Assembly (NCBI RefSeq): GCF_036452155.1
Contig: NZ_JAWJZY010000003.1
Direction: 5' to 3' (one strand)
Length of the DNA: 64,000 bases
Source: Sorlinia euscelidii
Lineage (GTDB): Bacteria > Pseudomonadota > Alphaproteobacteria > Acetobacterales > Acetobacteraceae
Shown in pieces: positions 45,699 to 54,900 of this stretch (positions are counted from its first letter, which is position 1; each line of letters starts with the position of its first letter). Made by a program: the position numbers and the translations under genes. Below the pieces are notes generated by a model that had not been told where the DNA came from, did not search any database, and saw only the letters and a list, made by a program, of their open reading frames with translations.

Positions 45699-46060
45699 AG
45701 CGTCTTCCCGAATATGCGATGTGCGTGACCAGATTTTAACCGTTGCGTTCCTGTCAGAGAAAAATGGCGAATTTTCGTCACGCGTGCGGAGGTTAACGCT
45801 TTTGTCGGATCTTCTGCAAAGATCAATCCCCCATCCTGCCGTGACGCCAATGGGCGGGAAGGCAATGAACCTTCTCCAGCTTATAAGGTTGAATCTCGAG
45901 AGTTGTCACCCGCCCGGATTGTGCATAAAGTCGTGGGTGATCCCAAGACACCGCCGGAACGGGGACGCGTTTAGGCGGTAACCGAAAACGAAAGAATCGT
46001 TTTGAGACCCATGCAAGATTTTCTCTGCTCGGCCTGTTTATCAGTTGTGTGTCCCGTCTG
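45699..46060. other. Divergent intergenic region between tamA and plsC
   Basis: About 360 bases without a supported gene. A frame at 45721-45981 lacks a ribosome site and family features. The region has a 7-bp hairpin AAAACGA/TCGTTTT with a 5-base loop at 45985-46003 and a long-looped TCACCC/GGGTGA repeat near 45906-45942. Promoters of tamA and plsC probably lie here. Confidence 0.4.
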
Positions 46061-47074
46061 ATGCCTCACCGAGAAGGACCGCCCCCGCCTATCGCCAGCG
46101 CACCGCCATCGGGCACGTCTCCGGTCACGAAATATGGCGTGCGTGATACGTTTTCAGCCCGGCTCCGGTCCGTCTACCGCATTTCAGGTGCACTCCTCCT
46201 CACCGGGCTGATGGCGATCCCCCAATCCGTTCTCATCCGATTTGATGGTTGGGGGAAAATCTGGGTGGCACGGGTTTATTGGGCGACAATCTGCCGCATT
46301 CTGGGCCTTGAAGTCCGCATCATCGGCGCGCTCGCTGGTAAAAAGCGGGATCGCAAAGCCGTGGAGCGTGGTGAGAAGCCGGTCATTTTTGTCGCCAATC
46401 ATTGTTCCTGGCTTGATATCCCGGTCGCGGGCGGCGCGCTGCCGACGGTTTTCGTGGCCAAGCAGCAAATTGCGGAATGGCCCGTCATTGGCACGCTCGC
46501 CCGGCTTGGACGCACGATCTTCGTCAGTCGACAGCGAAATAATACGGGGCGAGAGCTTTTTGATATGTCGTCGCGTCTGCGGGCGGGCGATAATCTGATA
46601 TTATTTCCGGAAGGCACGTCTTCTGACGGGCGCGATGTCCTGCCTTTCATGTCCTCTTTCTTCGCCGTCGCGAAGCCGTCAGGCAAGACGGATGAGGCCT
46701 CCCTTCCACCCCCCGTCCTGATACAGCCTGTTTCCATCGTCTATGACGGGTTGAATGGCCGCGATGTGGGGCGTGAGGATTGTGAAGTCTTTGCGTGGTA
46801 TGGCGATATGGATCTGGCGCCCCATATCTGGCAGGTCACGCGATGGCGTCGAATGCGGGCCAGCATTCTGCTGCACCCCCCCATTGACCCGGCAAGTTAC
46901 CCGGATCGGAAAAGTCTCTCCGCTGCTGTTTATGATGTTGTGGCCCGGGGCGTGCACCACCTGCATGAGGGTCATGACAACCTGCCTGAACCCCCAGAAC
47001 CCGCAATGCCCGCCGCGCAAAAGCGGGTCAAGCCGCGTGAAAAGTCTCAGGAATTTGCAGATAATCAGGTATAA
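46061..47074 (+). CDS. plsC: 1-Acyl-sn-glycerol-3-phosphate acyltransferase (PlsC family)
   Basis: About 337 residues. The acyltransferase motifs are NHCSWLDIP (HX4D) and LFPEGTSSDGRDVLPF, with LGRTIFVSRQRN between. A single hydrophobic segment sits near residue 55 (ISGALLLTGLMAIP). The enzyme acylates lysophosphatidate or a related lysophospholipid at the inner membrane. GTG 46049 is an alternative start. The tail of ~30 residues is charged and probably disordered. Confidence 0.9.
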   Translation: MPHREGPPPPIASAPPSGTSPVTKYGVRDTFSARLRSVYRISGALLLTGLMAIPQSVLIRFDGWGKIWVARVYWATICRILGLEVRIIGALAGKKRDRKAVERGEKPVIFVANHCSWLDIPVAGGALPTVFVAKQQIAEWPVIGTLARLGRTIFVSRQRNNTGRELFDMSSRLRAGDNLILFPEGTSSDGRDVLPFMSSFFAVAKPSGKTDEASLPPPVLIQPVSIVYDGLNGRDVGREDCEVFAWYGDMDLAPHIWQVTRWRRMRASILLHPPIDPASYPDRKSLSAAVYDVVARGVHHLHEGHDNLPEPPEPAMPAAQKRVKPREKSQEFADNQV

Positions 47075-47257
47075 AACCCGATAATTCCATGTTCCTCATC
47101 GTGCACGCGCAAGATGTGAAGCGACAAAATATTGGATTCCGGGCACGAAGGCGCTATAACGCGCTCTGATCACGTCTGCTGCATCATTTCACTGATCGAT
47201 CTGCCTGTGGGATGCAGCCATCCGGGACATAATTAAGTGGCGACTGCCCTGAGACAC

Positions 47258-48646
47258 ATGACCGATAATACCGCCACGACGACAAAGCTGAAGAACCTCC
47301 ATGTCATCACGTGGGGATGTCAGATGAACGTCTATGACAGTGCGCGCATGGAAGACGTTCTCCGCCCGCTCGGTTACCGCCCTGTGTCACAGGTTGAGCA
47401 TGCCGACATGGTCATCCTCAATACCTGTCACATTCGTGAGCGCGCGACGGAAAAGGTGTTTTCAGAGCTTGGCCTGCTGAAAAAAATCCGGGAGGACCGC
47501 CTCGCCCAGGGGCATGAGCGCATGGTGATTGCCGTGGCGGGATGCGTCGCCCAGGCGGAAGGGGCTGAAATCATCCAGCGCGCCCCTTATGTTGATATCG
47601 TCCTCGGCCCCCAGACTTACCACCGCCTGCCTGAAATGGTTGCGCGCGCAGCCCGCGCCGGGGGCCATGTCATTGAGACGGATTTTCCGGTTGATATGAA
47701 GTTTGACTTCCTGCCAACAGAAGCCGCGCCGCAAACGCCGGAAAATCTTTCTGCCTTCCTGACGATACAGGAGGGATGCGACAAATTCTGCTCCTTCTGC
47801 GTCGTGCCTTACACGCGTGGCGCCGAGTCCAGCCGCTCTGTAGCATCCATTCTGTCGGAAGCCCGGCAGATGGCGCGCCATGGCGTGCGGGAGCTGACCC
47901 TTCTGGGCCAGAACGTCAATGCCTATCATGGGCTTGATGCGCAGGGTGCGTCGGCGGACCTGCCTCAACTCGTCCGGGCCTTATCCCGGATTGAGGGGAT
48001 CGCCCGTATCCGTTACACCACCTCTCACCCACGGGATGTGACACAAAGCCTGATCGATGCCCATCGGGATGAGGCAGCACTGATGCCGTTCCTGCATTTA
48101 CCGGTTCAATCAGGGTCTGACCGTGTTCTGAAAGCGATGAATCGCGGCCATACAGCGGATGAGTATCGCGACATCATCCGACGCTTCCGCGCGGCAAGGC
48201 CGGACATCGCCATCTCATCCGATTTCATCGTCGGCCACCCGGGTGAGACAGATGATGATTTTGAGGCGACCCTGGCGCTGATCCGCGATATTGGTTTCGC
48301 GCAGGCCTATACGTTCAAATATTCTCCGCGCCCCGGTACACCCGCGTCCGCGGCGGATTTTCAGGTGGATGAAGCGGTCAAGGATGCGCGCCTGCAAATC
48401 GTGCAGAAATTGATCCGCGCGCAGCAGGATGCCTTCAACGGGGCGCTGGTCGGGCGGGACGTCGCCGTGCTGCTGACGCATAAAGGTCGTAAACCAGGAC
48501 AGGTTGTAGGACGTTCACCTTACCAGCAGCCCGTCATTATCGACGCGCCGGAACATATGATCGGGCGTATCGTAACGGTTCGGATTCTGCACACCCTCAC
48601 CAACTCCCTGGCGGGGGAACTTATCCGGGAGACTATCTGCGCTTGA
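47258..48646 (+). CDS. miaB: tRNA-2-methylthio-N6-dimethylallyladenosine synthase MiaB
   Basis: ~462 residues. The N-terminal UPF0004 domain has three cysteines (WGCQMNV, LNTCHIRE, AVAGCVAQ) for the auxiliary cluster. The radical SAM cluster is CDKFCSFCVVPYTRG, and a C-terminal TRAM domain follows (~400-462). It adds a methylthio group at tRNA A37. ATG 47258 is used; GTG 47237 would add seven residues. The stop overlaps the phoH TTG start. The miaB-phoH-ybeY-corC order is a conserved alphaproteobacterial operon. Confidence 0.96.
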   Translation: MTDNTATTTKLKNLHVITWGCQMNVYDSARMEDVLRPLGYRPVSQVEHADMVILNTCHIRERATEKVFSELGLLKKIREDRLAQGHERMVIAVAGCVAQAEGAEIIQRAPYVDIVLGPQTYHRLPEMVARAARAGGHVIETDFPVDMKFDFLPTEAAPQTPENLSAFLTIQEGCDKFCSFCVVPYTRGAESSRSVASILSEARQMARHGVRELTLLGQNVNAYHGLDAQGASADLPQLVRALSRIEGIARIRYTTSHPRDVTQSLIDAHRDEAALMPFLHLPVQSGSDRVLKAMNRGHTADEYRDIIRRFRAARPDIAISSDFIVGHPGETDDDFEATLALIRDIGFAQAYTFKYSPRPGTPASAADFQVDEAVKDARLQIVQKLIRAQQDAFNGALVGRDVAVLLTHKGRKPGQVVGRSPYQQPVIIDAPEHMIGRIVTVRILHTLTNSLAGELIRETICA

Positions 48647-49752
48647 GCGAATTTTCTTCACTCCGCAACCCGCTTCCTCACGAGCATTCCAACCCCCAGA
48701 CTGAAAATTGGCCGAGAACGGCCGAGAAAACCGACACGAAGCACAAAGCTTCGATCAGGTTTGATAATAATAGCTCTCTGCAACGCGTCCTCGGCCAGTA
48801 TGATCAGCACCTGCCGATCATCGAAGACGGCTTTCAGGTCAAATTAGCCTGTCGCGGCAATAAAGTGGCGATCTCCGGCAGGCAGCAGGATGTCGCCCGC
48901 GCGCAATCCGCCCTTCTCAACCTCTATAACAAGTCGGAACTGGGCGCCCAGCCTGACAGTGCGATGGTGGCCGCCATCGTGCGTATGGTTGGCGCGGCGC
49001 CGCCGGCAGAAGACGGGTCTCAGACAGATCTGCCCCAGCCTGACGCTTACCTTGATAATCTTCCGCAGATTCGCACGCGACGCGGTGAGGTTGCGCCCCG
49101 CTCACCCGGTCAGACGGATTATATGCGGCGGCTTCAGTCCGGGGAACTCGTTTTCAGCGTTGGCCCGGCAGGCACGGGCAAAACCTATCTGGCCGTCGCC
49201 CAAGGCGTCGCCATGCTCATGGCGGGCAAGGTCGAGCGCATCATTCTGTCGCGCCCCGCTGTGGAGGCGGGTGAACGCCTTGGCTTCCTTCCCGGTGACA
49301 TGCGGGAAAAAATCGACCCGTATCTGCGCCCGCTTTATGATGCCCTGCATGATATGCTGCCCGCGGATCAAGTCGTGCGACGTCTTTCGAGCGGGGAAAT
49401 CGAGGTGGCGCCTCTGGCCTTCATGCGGGGCCGCACCTTGTCTCATGCTTTTGTGATATTGGACGAAGCCCAGAATACGACCTGCGCCCAGATGAAGATG
49501 TTTCTCACCCGCCTTGGCCATGGGACACGGATGGTGGTGACGGGTGATCTCAGCCAGGTTGACCTTCCCGCCGGCGTCAAATCAGGCCTGCGAGACGCGA
49601 TTGAGACCCTTGACGAGGTCGACGGCGTCCATGTCATCCGGCTTGAATCGCGCGATGTTGTGCGGCACCCTCTGGTTGGGCGCATCGTCGATGCTTATGA
49701 TAAAGCCCATCCTGCGCAAAAATATGCGCAGCGCCATCAACCACCCTCTTAG
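48643..49752 (+). CDS. phoH: PhoH family ATPase
   Basis: 369 residues. Walker A GPAGTGKTYLAVAQG near residue 172, Walker B FVILDEAQNTT near 270, and the RPAVEAGERLGFLPGD segment, all typical of the PhoH/YbeZ ATPase domain. The N-terminal ~100 residues are a KH-like RNA-binding region. The TTG start at 48643 overlaps the miaB stop (TTGA). PhoH/YbeZ interacts with YbeY in rRNA maturation, consistent with the next gene. Confidence 0.94.
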   Translation: MSEFSSLRNPLPHEHSNPQTENWPRTAEKTDTKHKASIRFDNNSSLQRVLGQYDQHLPIIEDGFQVKLACRGNKVAISGRQQDVARAQSALLNLYNKSELGAQPDSAMVAAIVRMVGAAPPAEDGSQTDLPQPDAYLDNLPQIRTRRGEVAPRSPGQTDYMRRLQSGELVFSVGPAGTGKTYLAVAQGVAMLMAGKVERIILSRPAVEAGERLGFLPGDMREKIDPYLRPLYDALHDMLPADQVVRRLSSGEIEVAPLAFMRGRTLSHAFVILDEAQNTTCAQMKMFLTRLGHGTRMVVTGDLSQVDLPAGVKSGLRDAIETLDEVDGVHVIRLESRDVVRHPLVGRIVDAYDKAHPAQKYAQRHQPPS

Positions 49753-49759
49753 GAACAAG

Positions 49760-50290
49760 ATGGAACCTCCACCTTCCGGGCAGGATAATCATCACGCCCC
49801 TCCGCCGGGGCAACATCATAAAAATGTCCCTTGCGACAGCGATATCATCGTTCAGGATCGCCGATGGCACGCCGCCGTGCCGCGTCTTGAAATGCAGGTC
49901 AGGCGCGCCATCACCCTGTCCGCATGGATGACGCACCGGCCTTATCACCCGACCGTCCTCCTGACAAATGATCGTGCCGTCAAAACGCTCAACGCGCTTT
50001 ATCGCGGGCGGAACAAGCCGACAAATGTCCTCACCTTTGAGGCTTCCGGGCCCTTCGGCGATGGCGATATTGCGCTGGCCTTCGAGACGATCCGACGTGA
50101 AGCATCGTCCAGTGATAAAAGCTTTACAGCGCATATGCTGCACCTGCTGGTGCACGGCATCCTGCATCTTGCGGGACATGATCATTTATATGCCGGTGAA
50201 GCCCGACGGATGGAGCAGGCTGAAGCCCGCATTCTGGCCCGACTGGGTGTCGCCAATCCCTGGCGCGTAAGTGAGAGGGGCTGGCGATGA
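49760..50290 (+). CDS. ybeY: Endoribonuclease YbeY
   Basis: 176 residues. The metal site HGILHLAGHDH (HxxxHxxxxxH) is near residue 130, and NKPTNVLTFE and DIALAFETIRREA are conserved. An N-terminal extension of ~30 residues is rich in Pro and His. YbeY processes 16S rRNA 3' ends and takes part in ribosome quality control with a divalent metal. ATG 49760 with AGGAAC upstream. The stop overlaps the corC ATG (ATGA). Confidence 0.95.
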   Translation: MEPPPSGQDNHHAPPPGQHHKNVPCDSDIIVQDRRWHAAVPRLEMQVRRAITLSAWMTHRPYHPTVLLTNDRAVKTLNALYRGRNKPTNVLTFEASGPFGDGDIALAFETIRREASSSDKSFTAHMLHLLVHGILHLAGHDHLYAGEARRMEQAEARILARLGVANPWRVSERGWR

Positions 50291-51252
50291 AAAGCAGGAC
50301 AGGAAAAGCCCGGGCGTCATTCTGGCATCGCCTTTTTGAAAACTGGCGCGGCGGCAGTCATCGGGAAAGGGGCGTGCGCGGCTCCATCGCCGCGCTGATT
50401 GAAAAAGCCGACCATCCCGGCAATCTCGGCGCCGCGCCAGAACTGGATCGGCAGGAGCGCGCGCTTCTTTATAACGTGCTTCATCTGCGCGGGAAGACGG
50501 CAGATGACGTGATGATCCCGCGCGCCGATATTGTCGCGCTCTCGGCAAGTGTGGATCATGACGCGGCGCTTGATTTCATGCGCCGGGAAAATCACTCCCG
50601 CGTGCCCGTTTTCGACGGGGAGCTTGACCATATTATCGGCATGATCCACGTCAAGGACCTGATCGCCTATCAAAATACCGGGAAGGCCTTTTCCCTCCGG
50701 GATCTGCTGCGGCAGCCACTTTTCGTCGCGCCCAAAATTCCGGTTCTGGACCTGCTGCTCCAGATGCGCAAGAGGCGTACGCATCTCGCGCTGGTCATTG
50801 ATGAATATGGCAGTATCGACGGGCTCGTGACAATTGAAGACCTCGTCGAAACCATTGTTGGCGAGATTTCGGATGAGCATGATGAGCCCGTCGCCCAATC
50901 CATCGTGCGGCGACAGGATGGCACGTTCGACCTCGATGCCCGCCTGCCGGTTGAGGAATTTGAAAAGCGATTCGGCCCGATCCTGAATGAGGCGGAGCGT
51001 GAGGCCGATATTGAGACGATTGGCGGGCTTGTCTTCCGCCTCGCCGGGCATGTGCCCATTCGTGGTGAAGTCTTCACCCATGAAAGCGGGGTGGTTTTTC
51101 GCGTTATGGACGCCGATGCACGCAACATTCGGGCGCTGCGCGCGTCAATGCCTCAAGGATGGCGTGAATCCGCCCCGGATGAGGCGCAACTTTCCAACGG
51201 CGCTTCCTTGGAAAATGATCACGCTTCGTGTCATAATACGGCATTCGAATAA
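50287..51252 (+). CDS. corC: CorC/HlyC family CBS-domain protein
   Basis: 321 residues. Two CBS domains (~residues 75-205) contain VMIPRADIVALS, NHSRVPVFDGELDHIIGMIHVKDL and LALVIDEYGSIDGLVTIEDL. A CorC_HlyC C-terminal domain (EEFEKRFGPI, ETIGGLVFRLAGHVPIRGE) follows. No membrane helices are present. Such proteins are linked to Mg/Co efflux or act as ADP/AMP sensors, and are conserved beside ybeY. GAGGGGC precedes the ATG. Confidence 0.92.
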   Translation: MKSRTGKARASFWHRLFENWRGGSHRERGVRGSIAALIEKADHPGNLGAAPELDRQERALLYNVLHLRGKTADDVMIPRADIVALSASVDHDAALDFMRRENHSRVPVFDGELDHIIGMIHVKDLIAYQNTGKAFSLRDLLRQPLFVAPKIPVLDLLLQMRKRRTHLALVIDEYGSIDGLVTIEDLVETIVGEISDEHDEPVAQSIVRRQDGTFDLDARLPVEEFEKRFGPILNEAEREADIETIGGLVFRLAGHVPIRGEVFTHESGVVFRVMDADARNIRALRASMPQGWRESAPDEAQLSNGASLENDHASCHNTAFE

Positions 51253-51287
51253 GCTGTCATGCCAACTGATACCCGGAGTTTATAATA

Positions 51288-51890
51288 ATGAAGCTGACGC
51301 GCCGCTTCCTCCTCGCCGCCGCCCCGACAACACTCTTTCTGCCGAAAGCTTTCGCTGCCGGCGGTATGCTCGCCCCGCGCCTGATGGGCAACCCTGATGC
51401 CAAGGTGAAGGTCCATGAATGGTTTTCCCTCACCTGCTATCATTGTGCAAGATTTCAAAAAGAGACCTTCCCCCGTGTCAAAGCTGAACTGATCGATACA
51501 GGCCGCATCGCCTATTATTTCCACGAGTTCCCGCTGGATCAGGTCGCGCTGCTGGGCTCGATGCTGGCGCTTTCCCTGCCGAATGATCGCTACATCCCTT
51601 TTTGTGAAGCGCTGCTTTCAAGCCTGGATCGCTGGGCCTTCGCGCGTGATGTTGACCCTGTAAAGCAACTGCGCCAAATGGCGGCCCTTGCTGGGATTTC
51701 CGGCACGGAATTTGACCGCATCAATGCAGACAATAAATTGCGGCAAATGATCATCGACACGCAGGATCGTGATCAGAAGCGTTACCATATCGAGGGAACG
51801 CCTTATTTCCGCTTCAACACAATTGAGTATAAGGCGGAATTGCGGAGCTATGACGACTTCCTCAAAGAAGTCAAAAAAGCCGAAGCCTGA
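51288..51890 (+). CDS. DsbA-family thioredoxin-like oxidoreductase
   Basis: 200 residues. An export signal with twin arginines (RRFLLAAA) and a hydrophobic core ends near AFAAG. The active-site CYHC (residues 50-53) lies in WFSLTCYHCARF, and a GTPYF loop carries the cis-proline. The helical insertion is typical of alphaproteobacterial DsbA proteins. It probably catalyses disulfide formation in the periplasm. It directly precedes smc (20 bp), an order repeated in alphaproteobacteria. Confidence 0.92.
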   Translation: MKLTRRFLLAAAPTTLFLPKAFAAGGMLAPRLMGNPDAKVKVHEWFSLTCYHCARFQKETFPRVKAELIDTGRIAYYFHEFPLDQVALLGSMLALSLPNDRYIPFCEALLSSLDRWAFARDVDPVKQLRQMAALAGISGTEFDRINADNKLRQMIIDTQDRDQKRYHIEGTPYFRFNTIEYKAELRSYDDFLKEVKKAEA

Positions 51891-51910
51891 GTTAAACGGC
51901 AGCACCCGGC

Positions 51911-54900
51911 ATGAAGGCAAGCTTTACCGCGTTACGGATTGCCGGGTTTAAAAGTTTTGCTGACCCTGTCACGGTTGATCTTCGACCCGGCCTGACTGCG
52001 ATTGTCGGGCCGAATGGTTGCGGCAAATCCAACATCGTTGAAGCTTTTCGCTGGATTATGGGAGAGAGTTCCGCCCGGGCCCTGCGTGGTGGGGAGAGTG
52101 ATGACCTGATTTTTGCAGGGACCGTCGCGCGACCGGCTCGCAACCTTGTCGAGGTCAGCCTCGTGATCGAAAATGCTCGCGGGCTGGCCGCCGCACCCCA
52201 TCACGAGGAAGACACGCTGGAAATCATCCGCACGGCCAAGCGCGGCGCGGGGAGTGATTTCCGTATCAATGGCCGACCCGCGCGGGCACATGACGTCACG
52301 CAGATTTTCGCCGATCTGTCCCTCGGGGGGCGCAGCCTCGCCATTGTCAGTCAAAATCGCATTGGCGCCCTGATTGACGCCAAACCTATTGATCGCCGAA
52401 GCCTGCTGGAGAACGCCGCTGGCATATCCGGCCTCCATTTCCGTCGGCGGGATGCCCAGCTCAAACTCCGCCAGGCTGAGGCCAATCTCCAACGCGCGGA
52501 GGATGCGACTTTTCAGCTGGCGGAACGACGCGACACGCTTGAGGCGCAATCCGCCTCCGCCCTCGCTTATCGTGAGGCCGTTGAAACCATCAGGGCGGTC
52601 GAGGCGCATCTCCACGCCGTGCAACTGGCCCGCGCCGACGCGCAGATCACTGGGTGCGCGGCGGCGACGCAAGCCGCCCTGGCCAAAATCGCATCATCTG
52701 AAAAAACCCTCCAGCATCTATCGGACCGTCGACAGACCGAAGCCGAACAAACTGTCAAATGGGAGATTGAAAGCGAGACCACGCGCAACGCCATCGAGAC
52801 GCTTCGTCTGGCGATTGAGAAAGAGCGCCAGATCATGGCGCAGAATGAGTCGGATCAGAAGCGAATTCATGCCGCGATCTCAGCAGCGCAGGAGGAGAGG
52901 AACCGCCTCCAGCAACGCATTGACGCCATGTCGGCCGAGGTGCAAGCCTGCCACGAGACAATCCGAACCCTCGCCGCCCAGCTCTCCCAACTCCCGAAAG
53001 ACATTGCTGATTGTGACGCTGACCTCAAAGAGGCGGAGATGTTGCGTGACAAGGCCATGCGCACGCGGGAAGCGCAGGAGCAGAGCTTCATGCAGGTGCG
53101 GATCAAAGCCGATGCGCTGAACCGCCAGCGTCTTGAAGCTGAGAGATTATGCGCCTCCATTGACGCGGAATTGGCGGATTGCCATCGTCAGAGGGAGGAA
53201 GAGCGCGCCGCCATCCCGCGTGTCGAGGATATTGAAACTCTGGAAACGCGGATCACTGAGAATGATGAAGCCGCCGCCTCTGTTCAGGATGCGCTTGAAG
53301 TGCAGAAAGCAGCCCTTCGGCAGATGCAGATACAGGGTGAATCCACCGCGCGCCGCCTTTACGCGCTGAAACAGGATATCGCGCTGCGCGCGGCCGAACA
53401 TAAGCGGCTGACAGCTCGGCGCGATGCTTTAAACGCGCAGTTGCTCAAAGCAGAGGAGCGACAGAAAGAGGCCACCGCCGCCGTTGTGAGCGAGGCGCAA
53501 CGGCAGGCTCTCGAGACGCATCAGGAAGAAGCCCGGAAACGCGTCGCGGCCTTGCGCCTAGAGGAAGCCACACTTGGACAGGCATGGCGTGACGCGGGCG
53601 ACGCGCTCGCGGCGCAACGCCTCTCGCATGATACGGCGCTCCAGCAAAGGTCGTTTCTGCAACGGCAGAGGGAAAGCGCGGAGCGCGCCCTGCACTCCCT
53701 CACCCGCCAGCTGCGCGATGCCGTCCAAAAGCGCGCCACCCATCAGGCAGCGCGCATCGATGAAGACAGGTTACGGGACGCCTCGTCTCAAGCCCGCGCG
53801 GCCCGGAAACGTCGCGATACGTCTCAAAAAAACGTCTTGAAGCTGCGTCAGTTGTGCGCGGCTTATCAGAAAGAGCTGCGCGCGGCGGAGGACGCTGTTT
53901 TACAGTTGGAATCGACAAGGATTCGTCATCAGGCGGAGCAAAGCGGTCTCGAAGGCACGGCGGTTGAGGCGCCCGGGACGGGGCGATTGCTTGACCTGCT
54001 TGAAATACCCCCGGCGCTTACAGCCGCTTTGGGGGTGGCGTTTCAGTCGGGTCTGGATGCGCAGCTTGCCGCCCCACAAGCACAGCGAAGCTGGGAGGAA
54101 CTCCCGGCACGGGATTGCGGCGGATTTCCCGAGGATGTGACGCCGCTTAATCGCTGCATCAATGCCCCCGCCGCGTTGCAAACTTTTCTTTCCGCCACCG
54201 GGCTGGTGCCGTCCGCGGCGCGCGGTGCGGCGCTTCATGCGACGCTCAAGCCGGGTCAGGCTCTGGTCAGCCGGGAGGGCGCCATCTGGCGTTGGGACGG
54301 CTACCGACAGACGAGCGACCTGCCATCCGAGGCCGCCTTGCGCTTGCAGAACAAGGCCCGACATGCCGCATTGACCGCCCTCATCAGTGCGGTGTCAGCA
54401 CAATTTGAGGCGGCCACGCAGCAACGCGACAATCTTGGTAAAAACCTGACCGAAAGCGTCCGACGCCTTGACGCCGCCGAAACCGATTATCTGGACGCGG
54501 AGACGCAATGCAAACAATGCGCGGACGCCCTCACGGAGCTCGAAAACCGCCAGTCCCAGTATGAGGCGCTCCACGCCCTGCTGGAAAGCCAATGCGCCGC
54601 GTTGGCGCGACAGGAACAAGCGGCGCAGGCACAGTTTGACCAGGCCGCCGAGGATCTGGGGCAATTGGCCGACGAAGAGGGGATCGCAGCCCGCTTACTG
54701 GCAGCGCAGCAAATTTACGATGAAGCGGTCCAACGTCATGAAACATGTTGGAGCGCTCTAAGGGCGGCAGTCAAAGCCGAAAATCAGGCGCAACAAACCT
54801 GCGAGCAGTCGCTTGCTCATCATAGGGCCGCATCGGCGCAGCTGGAAGATCTCGCCCAGCAAATCGCAACGCTGCGTGCGGAGCGCGTCGATCTTGAGAC

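Noticed and set aside
45721..45981. 86-codon frame between tamA and plsC
   Set aside because: No ribosome site, no recognisable motif, and it sits in the divergent promoter region.
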